Source: Acetobacter sp. (GTDB lineage Bacteria; Pseudomonadota; Alphaproteobacteria; Acetobacterales; Acetobacteraceae). Taken from it: a stretch of 64,000 nucleotides of DNA. The notes beneath the pieces were generated by a model. That model saw only the letters and a list, made by a program, of their open reading frames with translations. It was not told the origin of the DNA and ran no database searches. The stretch's first letter is position 1. The number at the start of each line of letters is the position of its first letter. Below are positions 55,314 through 63,193 of this stretch, in pieces. The translations under genes and the position numbers were made by a program. The stretch spans positions 186,001-250,000 of the forward strand of contig NZ_JAKVME010000001.1 of assembly GCF_022483985.1 (NCBI RefSeq). Reading direction: 5' to 3'.

Positions 55314-56684
55314 TTAGTTGGACAGGAGCGGGCGTACCGCCTGACGGAATGCCTGACGCAGGGCGGGGGCGTTGTGGTGCTGTCTATCCCGCACCCGCCA
55401 CTGTCCGGCGCTCATGACATGCAGCACCGGTGGTGCTGTCTGGGAAAAAATGGCGGCGTCCAGCACATCATCTCCCATCAGTTCGGGGAGCAGGAAGGCG
55501 TCAGTATCCAGCACGCACAGGTCCGCGCGGGCCCCGGTCTGCAAGCCCCACGCAGACAGGCCACAGGCCTGCGCGCCGCCTTTAAGGCTTTCGCGGTAGA
55601 GCCAGCCACCGGTTGAGCCCAGATGTCCAAAAGGCAGGCTGACGCAGCGTTTTTGGTGGTGCAGGCGTTGGCTATATTCCAGTATCCTCAGCTCTTCCCA
55701 AGGACTGAGGAGAATATTGCTGTCACTGCCCAGACCGAAACGGCCGTTGTGGCCGACATAGTCGGTCAGGGGAAAAATGCCATCGCCCAGATTGGCTTCC
55801 GTAATCGGGCACAGGCCAGCTATAGCCCCGGTTTTTGCCAGAGCCCGTGTTTCCGCCTCTGTCAGGTGGGTTGCATGCACAAGACACCAGCGCTCATCGA
55901 CCGGGGCATGGGCGAGCAGATGCTCTATCGGCCGCTGGCCGGTCGCCTGCACGCAGTCCCGCACTTCCCGCATCTGTTCGGCAATATGGATGTGCACGGG
56001 CGTATCGGAGCCTGCGATGCGCAGGATGTCTGGAACCGCCTCAAGAGACACGGCACGTAATGAGTGCAGGCCGACACCAACACTGACCAACCGGGAGCCG
56101 TGTGTGGCCGCCCGCGTTGAAGCGACAATATCGGCTATGAGTTCGGGTGTGCTGGCAAAGCGTTTCTGTGCGTCCTGAAGAGGTTTTCCGCCAAAGCCGC
56201 CATAGGTGTAAAGAGTCGGCAGAAGGGTCAGCCCTATGCCCGCCTCTTCCGCAGCATTGGCGAGACAGAGGGAGAGTGTAGCTTTCCCGGCATAGGCCGC
56301 GCCATCATGTGCGTTATGCAGGTAGTGAAATTCGGCAACCTGTGTGTAACCCGCGCACAGCATTTCCGCATATAGATAGGCGGAAATGGCCTGCATCTGC
56401 TCGGGCGTTATACGGTGCGCGAGCTGATACATGAGCTTGCGCCATGTCCAGAATGTGTCGTCCGGATTGGCGCGCTTTTCTCCCAGACCAGACATGGCGC
56501 GTTGGAATGCGTGGGAGTGCAGGTTGGGCATGGGCGGCACAATGCAGTCCGCCCATTCCGCGTCGGCGGGAGCAGGGCTGTCTGGTGTGATGGCCGCGAA
56601 AGTGCCGTCCTCGGCTATGGTTATTTTGACATTCTGGCGCCATCCATCGGGAAGGAGGGCCTGTCGTGCAAAAAGATCAGACAT
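55314..56684 (-). CDS. hutF: Formimidoylglutamate deiminase
   Basis: A 456-residue amidohydrolase-superfamily enzyme that deiminates N-formimino-L-glutamate to N-formyl-L-glutamate and ammonia. The metal-binding H-S-H is at 56-58 in M-P-N-L-H-S-H-A-F-Q-R, and the later V-H-A-T-H-L and L-G-S-D-S-N metal sites are present. With HutG it forms the five-step branch of histidine degradation. The divergent hutI lies 221 bp away. Confidence 0.94.
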   Translation of the reverse strand: MSDLFARQALLPDGWRQNVKITIAEDGTFAAITPDSPAPADAEWADCIVPPMPNLHSHAFQRAMSGLGEKRANPDDTFWTWRKLMYQLAHRITPEQMQAISAYLYAEMLCAGYTQVAEFHYLHNAHDGAAYAGKATLSLCLANAAEEAGIGLTLLPTLYTYGGFGGKPLQDAQKRFASTPELIADIVASTRAATHGSRLVSVGVGLHSLRAVSLEAVPDILRIAGSDTPVHIHIAEQMREVRDCVQATGQRPIEHLLAHAPVDERWCLVHATHLTEAETRALAKTGAIAGLCPITEANLGDGIFPLTDYVGHNGRFGLGSDSNILLSPWEELRILEYSQRLHHQKRCVSLPFGHLGSTGGWLYRESLKGGAQACGLSAWGLQTGARADLCVLDTDAFLLPELMGDDVLDAAIFSQTAPPVLHVMSAGQWRVRDRQHHNAPALRQAFRQAVRPLLSN

Positions 56685-56710
56685 CTGAAGTTCTGCGGGC
56701 TCCGGCTAGA

Positions 56711-56756
56711 GCCTCTTCATCAGTTTGAACGTATCCATTCAAACTGGTGAAGAGGC
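56711..56756. repeat. Large inverted repeat between hutF and hutI
   Basis: Arms GCCTCTTCATCAGTTTGAA (56711-56729) and its complement with one mismatch (56738-56756), loop of 8 bases. It lies in the divergent hutF-hutI region just before the candidate operator. It is not part of any gene. It could be a transcript hairpin or a dispersed palindromic element. Confidence 0.8.
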
Positions 56757-56854
56757 CCGATAAACAACGGGTTAGAGTAATTTTTCTGAACCCGGATTCA
56801 GTGAAATTGCTCTGGGAACGGTTCCGTTTCGAATCTATAACGGAATTGACATGG

Positions 56855-56866
56855 TTGTATATACAT
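56855..56866. promoter_or_regulatory. Candidate HutC operator before hutI
   Basis: TTGTATATACAT, identical to the sites at 45331 (reverse) and 62820. It is 39-50 bases upstream of the hutI start, just after a TTGACA -35-like hexamer at 56846-56851. Confidence 0.65.
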
Positions 56867-56904
56867 ATATTGATGAGGTAGTCGAAAAACAAAAGGAGCA
56901 GGCT

Positions 56905-58173
56905 ATGACGTGGGATAGTTTGTGGCTTGACGTCCATCTGGCGACTTCCGATCCGGAGCGGATATCCGCGGAAGATGGCTTTGGGTGTGTGCGCAATGGC
57001 GCTCTGGCCGTGCAGGATGGCAGGATTGCCTGGGTCGGAGCCATGGAGGATCTGCCTGCTCCAGCCCACACGCTTGCGCGCGAATTGCGTCATGGGCAGG
57101 GACTATGGATGACGCCCGGTCTGGTGGACGCCCATACGCATGTTGTGTTTGGCGGTGACCGGAGCGCCGAGTTCTCCCTCCGTCTTCACGGTGTGTCGTA
57201 TGAAGAAATTGCCAGACAGGGAGGAGGCATTCTCTCCACGGTCAGGGCGACGCGCGAGGCGACACAGGAAGAACTCCTGCACAAGGCCATTCCACGTGTG
57301 CGGGAGATGATCGCATCGGGAACAACGGCCATAGAGATCAAATCCGGCTATGGTCTGCGCACGGAAGACGAGTTGAAGCAGTTGCGCGTTGCGCGTGATC
57401 TGGCACGGCAGTTGCCTGTTCATGTACACACTACGTTTCTGGGAGCGCATGCCCTGCCTGAAGAATATGCAGGCCGCGCCGACGATTATATCCGTCATCT
57501 GAGCGAAGAGATGCTTCCGCGTCTGATGGAGGAAAATCTGGTCGATAGCCTCGATGTCTTCTGTGAAAATATAGCTTTTTCCATAGATCAGGCTGAAAGA
57601 CTGTTCAGAAAGGCAGGCGAGCTGAATCTGCCGGTGCGTATTCATGCGGACCAGTTGTCGGCAAGTGGGGGAGGGTTGCTGGCTGCGCGTTACGGCGCTC
57701 TGTCCGCCGACCATCTGGAATATGTGAACGAAGAGGCCGTCAGCTATATGGCGCAGGCCGGCACGGTCGCCATGCTGTTACCCGGTGCGTTCTATTTTAT
57801 CAGGGAGACCAGAGTGCCTCCTGTCGCCCTGTTCCGTCAGTATGGTGTGTCCATGGGGCTGGCGACGGACTGCAACCCCGGCACCTCGCCGGTGCTAAGC
57901 CTGCCCGGTGTCATGAATATGGCCTGCACATTGTTCAGGATGACGCCGGAGGAAACATTCAGGGCGGTGACAACCGTTGGCGCGCGCGCACTGGGCGCGG
58001 AGCAGGAACTGGGCATGCTCAGGCCGGGTTATCAGGCCGACATGGCGCTATGGGACATGGCGGGCCCTCACGAACTGTCTTACTGGATTGGAGGCAGGAA
58101 GCCGCGTGGCGTGATTTTTGGCGGTCGTGTGGTGGTGGAGCCGCAGAGCGGCATGGTCTCCGCCTTCTCATAG
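56905..58173 (+). CDS. hutI: Imidazolonepropionase
   Basis: About 422 residues from the ATG at 56905, with A-A-A-A-G-G-A-G upstream; the frame is open to 56851. Zinc amidohydrolase that opens imidazolonepropionate to formiminoglutamate. Metal ligands are in D-A-H-T-H-V (His77, His79), H-A-D-Q-L-S and D-C-N-P-G-T. It follows the HutC-like operator at 56855-56866 and is divergent from hutF. Confidence 0.95.
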   Translation: MTWDSLWLDVHLATSDPERISAEDGFGCVRNGALAVQDGRIAWVGAMEDLPAPAHTLARELRHGQGLWMTPGLVDAHTHVVFGGDRSAEFSLRLHGVSYEEIARQGGGILSTVRATREATQEELLHKAIPRVREMIASGTTAIEIKSGYGLRTEDELKQLRVARDLARQLPVHVHTTFLGAHALPEEYAGRADDYIRHLSEEMLPRLMEENLVDSLDVFCENIAFSIDQAERLFRKAGELNLPVRIHADQLSASGGGLLAARYGALSADHLEYVNEEAVSYMAQAGTVAMLLPGAFYFIRETRVPPVALFRQYGVSMGLATDCNPGTSPVLSLPGVMNMACTLFRMTPEETFRAVTTVGARALGAEQELGMLRPGYQADMALWDMAGPHELSYWIGGRKPRGVIFGGRVVVEPQSGMVSAFS

Positions 58174-58213
58174 TTCTGCAAGGATTTCGGGTGTCAGTAG
58201 TCAAATTCCGCCA

Positions 58214-58240
58214 GCCTGCCAGACGGTGCCCGGGGCAGGC
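58214..58240. terminator. Hairpin between hutI and the enoyl-CoA hydratase gene
   Basis: GCCTGCC (58214-58220) and GGCAGGC (58234-58240) form a 7-bp stem with a 13-base loop in the convergent intergenic region. No T-run is seen, so confidence is low. Confidence 0.35.
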
Positions 58241-58281
58241 GGACCCGGAGCCTCTATCCGGTTCTGGCGCGACAGAGGGTT

Positions 58282-59055
58282 CTAGCGCCCGTGGAAAGTA
58301 GGTTTGGTTCTGCTCCCGAGCGCGGCCAGACCTGCCTTTCGGTCTTCGCTCGCGGCAACGAGGGCGGAGAGTGTGCGTTCATACTTGATGCCGGCAGTAA
58401 GTGGCATGTCATAGCTGGCCAGCAGGGCGGCTTTGGCCATATGTGTGGCCAGCGGGCCTGCCTGTGCGATGCGTCCGGCGACTGCTATGGCGGTGGATAC
58501 GGTCTCTCCATCTTCCGTTATCTGGCTGACCAGACCTTGCGCGCAGGCTTCCGTGGCATTGAGTCTCCGGCCCGCAAGAACCATTTCCATGGCGAGGGAT
58601 TTGCCAACGGTGCGGGTCAGCCTCTGCGTGGCGCCTGCGCCGGGAATGATGCCCAGTGTGGTTTCTGGCAGGCCGAAAACGGCGTCCGGCGCTGCAATGA
58701 TGATATCACACGCCATCAGTAGCTCCAGACCTCCTCCCAGCGCGTATCCCTGCACTGCGGCTATGATGGGGGTCTGACAGGCTGCAATCTGGTCCCAGTG
58801 TTCGCTGAATCCGCTGGTGTAAAGGGCGATCGCGCCGCTTTCAGCCAGTGTGCCCACATCCGCTCCTGCGGCAAAAGCCCGTGACTGGCCGCAGATTACA
58901 ATGGCCCGCACATCCGGTGTGGCGTCATAATCCTGTATGGCTGCTACAAGTTCGGCAAGCATGGGCAGGCAGAGCGCATTCAGCTTCTGGGGGCGGTTGA
59001 GAGTGATCTGCCCGATATGTCCATGTTGTTGGCGGAGAATGAATGTTTCAGTCAT
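58282..59055 (-). CDS. Enoyl-CoA hydratase/isomerase family protein
   Basis: About 257 residues from the ATG at 59055, which overlaps the upstream dehydrogenase stop by 8 bases; the open frame runs to 59175. Crotonase fold with both catalytic acids at Glu111 (L-G-G-G-L-E-L) and Glu131 (G-L-P-E-T-T-L-G-I-I-P-G), and the oxyanion segment A-F-A-A-G-A-D. It should hydrate an alpha,beta-unsaturated acyl-CoA. It is last in the four-gene operon with a class III CoA-transferase. Confidence 0.9.
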   Translation of the reverse strand: MTETFILRQQHGHIGQITLNRPQKLNALCLPMLAELVAAIQDYDATPDVRAIVICGQSRAFAAGADVGTLAESGAIALYTSGFSEHWDQIAACQTPIIAAVQGYALGGGLELLMACDIIIAAPDAVFGLPETTLGIIPGAGATQRLTRTVGKSLAMEMVLAGRRLNATEACAQGLVSQITEDGETVSTAIAVAGRIAQAGPLATHMAKAALLASYDMPLTAGIKYERTLSALVAASEDRKAGLAALGSRTKPTFHGR

Positions 59056-59962
59056 TGCTGGCGACCTTGCGTGCATGGACGACCATCCGGTCTCTTTTGT
59101 TGCGGGCTGATGTGGCGATCTGTTCCGTCCACGGGTAAAATCCACGTCCGGTCTTGGTGCCAAGCGCGCCCTCACTCACCAGTTGTGTGACCAGAGCTGG
59201 AATATGTGGGTCGTTACTTAACTCGGGCATAAGAATGGCGGACACATTCCGCACCGTATCCAGCCCGGCCATGTCCATCAGGCGGAGTGGGCCACATGCG
59301 GCCCAGCGTGGCGCCAGTGTGCTTTCTACCGCCAGATCCACATCGGCGATGCTGGCTATCCCCTGCTCGACCAGAAAGAGGGCTTCGCGCAGCATGGCGT
59401 ACTGAAGGCGGTTGACGACAAAGCCCGGGCAATCCTGTCGGACAATAATGGAGGATTTTCCAGCCTTTTTTGAAAGAGCCTGAGCCTGAACTATAATCTC
59501 TTCCGATGTGACTTCTCCCGGAACAATTTCCACAAGCGGCATAATCTGGGGCGGATTGAACCAGTGGATGCCAATCAGTCTCTGGGGAGAGTTCAGGGCC
59601 GTGGCGAGTTGGGTAATGGGCACGCTTGAGGTGTTGGTGCTTAACAGGCATGTGGCGGGAACCTGCTGTTCGATCTCACGCAGGACCGTTTTTTTCAGCT
59701 CCGGGTCTTCAGTCAGATTTTCACTGACCACATCAGCGTCTTTCAGGCAGGCATTCAGGGACGTGGTGTAGAAAACGGGAGCTTCAGCACTGCCTGTGCC
59801 TGCCTCCACAATGGTTCTGGCGGTATCCAGCGTGGCCTGACTGCGTGAATACAGGGCGACTTGCCACCCGAGAGCGGCAAACACGCTGGCGATGCCCGCT
59901 CCCATGGTGCCAGCCCCCACAACGGCAATTTTGCCCTGGGTCTTGTGTGATGTATCCGACAT
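59048..59962 (-). CDS. 3-hydroxyacyl-CoA dehydrogenase family protein
   Basis: A 304-residue NAD-dependent dehydrogenase. The Rossmann loop G-A-G-T-M-G is at 16-21, the catalytic histidine is His133 (I-H-W-F-N-P-P), and the C-terminal helical domain with V-V-N-R-L follows. The sequence is in the short-chain 3-hydroxyacyl-CoA/carnitine dehydrogenase family, so a non-CoA substrate is also possible. Located between the CoA-transferase and enoyl-CoA hydratase genes. Confidence 0.88.
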   Translation of the reverse strand: MSDTSHKTQGKIAVVGAGTMGAGIASVFAALGWQVALYSRSQATLDTARTIVEAGTGSAEAPVFYTTSLNACLKDADVVSENLTEDPELKKTVLREIEQQVPATCLLSTNTSSVPITQLATALNSPQRLIGIHWFNPPQIMPLVEIVPGEVTSEEIIVQAQALSKKAGKSSIIVRQDCPGFVVNRLQYAMLREALFLVEQGIASIADVDLAVESTLAPRWAACGPLRLMDMAGLDTVRNVSAILMPELSNDPHIPALVTQLVSEGALGTKTGRGFYPWTEQIATSARNKRDRMVVHARKVASND

Positions 59963-59980
59963 TATCTGCTCTGGCCCGGC

Positions 59981-61192
59981 TTAAATTACGTGGTCTGAGC
60001 GGAGTTGTGCGATCTGTGTATCGGACAGCTCCAGTTCGTCGTGCAGAATTGCGTCGGTGTCAGCGCCCAGAACCGGAGCCGCAAGATCGGGCGCAGGATT
60101 AAGCCCATTGAAGCGCACGGGTTGCGGGATAATCTGCGTGGGACCGGCAACAGGATGGTTCACCTGCTTTACGACGCCGCGTTTCTGCACATGTGGACTT
60201 TCCAGTGCTTCGGCAAGATTGTTGACCGGAGCGGCGGGTATACCTGCCGTGACCAGCGTGCTGGTGGCCTCCGCTGTTGTCAGGTGGCTGGACCATGCGC
60301 TCAGGATGGCTTTCAGGGCATCCTGATGCTGGTAGCGCTGTGCATCCGAGCTGAAACGGAAATCCTGATCCAGTTCGGGCTGTCCAATGGCTTTTGCCAG
60401 ACGGGTGAACAGGCTGTCATTGGCGACGGCGATGACAATCTCTCCATCCACTGTCGGGAATGTGTCCATTGGCGCACTGATGGCATGGGCGTTGCCCAGT
60501 AGGCCGGGCGGTGGATCGCCTCCCATCAGTCGGGCGAGTGAAACAACCTGAAGCGAAATAACGGCATCCAGCATGGCAATATCAACATGTGTGCCCTTGC
60601 CACTGATCTGGCGTTGCAGAATGCCCGCCAGCGCTCCCCACGCGCCATACAGGCCGGACACCACATCGGCGATGGGGTCGCCCACCCGTGTCGGCCCGGT
60701 GGAGGGCCACCCGGTGCTGCTCATGATCCCGCCTATGGCCTGAATGACGTGATCATAGGCGGCACGCTGGGCGAGGGGGCCTTCCTGTCCAAATCCCGAA
60801 ATGCTGACATAGACAAGTCCGGGGTTGATGGCGTGGAGGCTTTCGTAATCGATGCCGAGCCGGGAAGTCACACCGGGTCTGAAGTTTTCGACCAGAATAT
60901 CGGAGTTTTTGACAAGTTTATGAAAGATGGCCATGCCATCGTCTTTTTTCAGGTCAAGGGTGATGCTTTTCTTGCCTCTGTTGAGGAGCATGAAATAGGT
61001 GCTCTCTCCGTTGAGGTAAGGCCCGAATGATCGGGAGTCATCGCCACCGTCGGGCCGTTCGATCTTGGTGACATCCGCGCCAAGATCGGCCAGCATGGCC
61101 GCGCACAGGGGGCCTGCCAGAACCCGTGATAAATCAAGAACCTTTACGCCCCGCAACGGCAGGCAGGGTGATGATGCAGAGCTCATGGGCAT
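59981..61192 (-). CDS. Class III CoA-transferase (CaiB/BaiF family)
   Basis: A 403-residue family III CoA-transferase (V-K-V-L-D-L-S-R-V-L-A-G-P, V-E-N-F-R-P-G). The presumed catalytic Asp176 is in G-D-P-I-A-D-V-V-S-G. Members include CaiB (carnitine) and cinnamoyl-CoA:phenyllactate transferase. The start overlaps the end of the second lyase gene (ATG at 61192; the ATG at 61186 overlaps its TGA by 4 bases), so the two are coupled. Confidence 0.9.
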   Translation of the reverse strand: MPMSSASSPCLPLRGVKVLDLSRVLAGPLCAAMLADLGADVTKIERPDGGDDSRSFGPYLNGESTYFMLLNRGKKSITLDLKKDDGMAIFHKLVKNSDILVENFRPGVTSRLGIDYESLHAINPGLVYVSISGFGQEGPLAQRAAYDHVIQAIGGIMSSTGWPSTGPTRVGDPIADVVSGLYGAWGALAGILQRQISGKGTHVDIAMLDAVISLQVVSLARLMGGDPPPGLLGNAHAISAPMDTFPTVDGEIVIAVANDSLFTRLAKAIGQPELDQDFRFSSDAQRYQHQDALKAILSAWSSHLTTAEATSTLVTAGIPAAPVNNLAEALESPHVQKRGVVKQVNHPVAGPTQIIPQPVRFNGLNPAPDLAAPVLGADTDAILHDELELSDTQIAQLRSDHVI

Positions 61193-62769
61193 TCTCCTGA
61201 AGGTGAGGGGCGGGGTGTCAGGGCATCCCGCACACAGGCCCTGAGGACATCCGTGTCCATCAGCGCACGGAGAGCGCCAAGTTCGGGGTGAATCGCGGTA
61301 TCACCGTGACGTGGGGGAACATGGGCGCGAATGGCCTCGTACGCCGCCTGAACGCCTCGGCCAGCACGCAGGGGTTGATGGTATTCCAGCGCCTGCGCCG
61401 CACACAGAAACTCTATGCTGATGACATCAAGCGCGTTGTCGGCCGCCGTAAAGGCCTTTTGGGCCGCGTAAATTCCCATACTGGTGTGATCTTCCTGCCC
61501 GGCACAGGTGGACAGGCTGTTCACGGAGGAGGGGGCTGCAAGACACCTGTTCTCGGCTGCGGCTGCGGCTGCCGCATAGGGAGGGATCATCAGACCCGAC
61601 AACCCGCTTCCCTGAGGGGCGAGGAAAGGGGGAAGACCGCTAAGGTAGGTATTGGTCAGCCGGTCGGAACGGGCCTGCGACATGTTGCTGATGGAGGCGA
61701 TGGCGATTGCCAGAGTGTCCAGCGCCAGAGCGGTTGGTGCTCCATGCCCGTTTCCCCCCGGCAATGCTTCGTAGCTGTTGTTGCGCCAGAAAAAGACCGG
61801 GTTGTCCGTAACCGCGTTTATCTCTGTTTCCAGAACCTGTCCGACATAGGTCATGGCATCCCGCACGGCGCCATGCACCTGTGGAATACAGCGCAGGCTG
61901 AGCGCATCCTGCAGGCGGTGGTCCCGGTTGGCTGCCATGATCTGGCTATCGGCCAGAAGCTGCCTCAGAATCTCAGCAGTTTTTATCTGGCCAGGATGGG
62001 GGCGCAGGCTTTGCAGGTCCGCGTCATAACCCCGGCTGTTCCCACGCATGGCTTCCAGCGCCATACATCCGGCCAGATCGGCCAGTTCCAACGCACGGCG
62101 GGCATGGTCGAACGCCAGTGCGCCGATGGCTGTAATTTCGTATGTGCCGCTGATGAGCGCATGTCCCTCCCGGGGACCGGGGGTGAGCGGCGTCAGCCCG
62201 GCACGCTCCATGGCGACACGACCCAGCAGGCGTTCGCCTTTATAGGTGGCTTCCCCCTCTCCAAAAATGACAAGACCGATGTGGGCTGTGGCGACCAGAT
62301 AGCCAACGGAACCCTTGGAGGGAGAGCAGGGAACAACGCCTCTGTTCAGCATGGCGGCCATTGTGTTCACAAGGGAGGCGCTTACTCCGCTATGCCCCTG
62401 CAGGAGTGCCCGCAGCATCGTGGCCATTATGGCGCGGACAACCGCGTGGGGGTGCGGCGCACCTATCCCGCAGGCATGACTGCGGAGCATGCCAATCTGT
62501 CCGTTGCTGATTTCTTCAGCCGAAAGCAGAACAGAATACTGATCGCCAACTCCTGTAGTCAGACCGTAAACGCGGCGTTTCTGGGCAATGGCGTCCTGTA
62601 GGCTGGCCTGTAGTTCATGCAGTCTGGCAAGCGCCGTCTCGTCCAGAATAACAGGGGCGCCATGGGCGATGGCAACAATTTCGGCAATTGTGGTTTTATG
62701 CGTGCCCAAGGTGACGGGCGTTATGTGTGGATGTTTTTTCTCACGGGATGTTTCGTGCTGAGCAGTCAT
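61183..62769 (-). CDS. Second HutH-like aromatic amino acid lyase without the MIO Ala-Ser-Gly tripeptide
   Basis: About 528 residues from the ATG at 62769; the frame is open to 62808. Family landmarks: Y-G-L-T-T-G-V-G with Tyr68, Q-D-A-L-S-L-R at 287-293, V-T-D-N-P, and A-A-P-S-S-V-N-S-L-S-T. The MIO loop is again changed: GSVG (153-156), then Y-L-V-A-T and A-H, with A-S-G missing and the loop 3 residues shorter. The asparagine in E-G-x-A-L-x-N-G is replaced by Ser (E-G-H-A-L-I-S-G, 201-208). The glutamate of the S-E-N-K segment is kept (A-E-N-R). First gene of an operon with CoA-transferase, dehydrogenase and hydratase genes, and preceded by a HutC-like operator. Confidence 0.88.
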   Translation of the reverse strand: MTAQHETSREKKHPHITPVTLGTHKTTIAEIVAIAHGAPVILDETALARLHELQASLQDAIAQKRRVYGLTTGVGDQYSVLLSAEEISNGQIGMLRSHACGIGAPHPHAVVRAIMATMLRALLQGHSGVSASLVNTMAAMLNRGVVPCSPSKGSVGYLVATAHIGLVIFGEGEATYKGERLLGRVAMERAGLTPLTPGPREGHALISGTYEITAIGALAFDHARRALELADLAGCMALEAMRGNSRGYDADLQSLRPHPGQIKTAEILRQLLADSQIMAANRDHRLQDALSLRCIPQVHGAVRDAMTYVGQVLETEINAVTDNPVFFWRNNSYEALPGGNGHGAPTALALDTLAIAIASISNMSQARSDRLTNTYLSGLPPFLAPQGSGLSGLMIPPYAAAAAAAENRCLAAPSSVNSLSTCAGQEDHTSMGIYAAQKAFTAADNALDVISIEFLCAAQALEYHQPLRAGRGVQAAYEAIRAHVPPRHGDTAIHPELGALRALMDTDVLRACVRDALTPRPSPSGECP

Positions 62770-62819
62770 GAAACCTGAAACCCTTATCCTGCCGGTGCGT
62801 AAGAGCATGACGAATCATC

Positions 62820-62831
62820 TTGTATATACAT
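62820..62831. promoter_or_regulatory. Candidate HutC operator before the second lyase operon
   Basis: TTGTATATACAT, the same 12-mer as before hutI, 51-62 bases upstream of the second lyase start on the minus strand. Confidence 0.65.
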
Positions 62832-63137
62832 TAAAAAATATTACAAGATCGTATTGATATTTTGCTGGAACACAGCGGCTGTGCAGGATGGGGGTGAAGA
62901 GCCGTTGACTGGGCCGTTTCAACGGCGGCGATCGTCTCGGTTTCTGTGGGCGATAGTTGTTCAGTGTATGGACTGAACGAACGGGTCGGACAGGCAAGAA
63001 CGAAGCGGCAAAGAGCTGGCGTGATGCCCGAGATGGTCGATGGGTGTTTGGGGCGTGTTTTGGTGGTTCTGATCCGTGATGGTTCTTTGCTCCGCGACTG
63101 ATCATGCGGGGTATAAAGACCGGCCTGTAACGCCGGA
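62832..63137. other. Gap between the second and third lyase genes
   Basis: It holds the upstream region of the second lyase operon and the 3' flank of the third lyase. A 96-codon minus-strand frame (62815-63105) is basic and proline-rich, without a domain; I do not call it a gene. Confidence 0.35.
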
Positions 63138-63164
63138 ACCTTGCCCGACGATGTCAGGCAAGGT
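63138..63164 (-). terminator. Terminator candidate after the third lyase gene
   Basis: ACCTTGCC (63138-63145) and GGCAAGGT (63157-63164) form an 8-bp stem, 30 bases past the stop codon. On the minus strand a second GC-rich hairpin (CGGCGTTACAGGCCG) and TCTTTAT follow, a plausible tandem terminator. Confidence 0.5.
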
Positions 63165-63193
63165 GTTTTCTGAGAAAATGTCCGGAATCCGGC

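Noticed and set aside
61288..62601. 437-codon plus-strand frame opposite the second lyase
   Set aside because: Antisense to a clear lyase-family gene, with no recognisable domain.
62815..63105. 96-codon minus-strand frame considered as a transposase remnant
   Set aside because: No recognisable transposase motif, no terminal inverted repeats or target duplication nearby.
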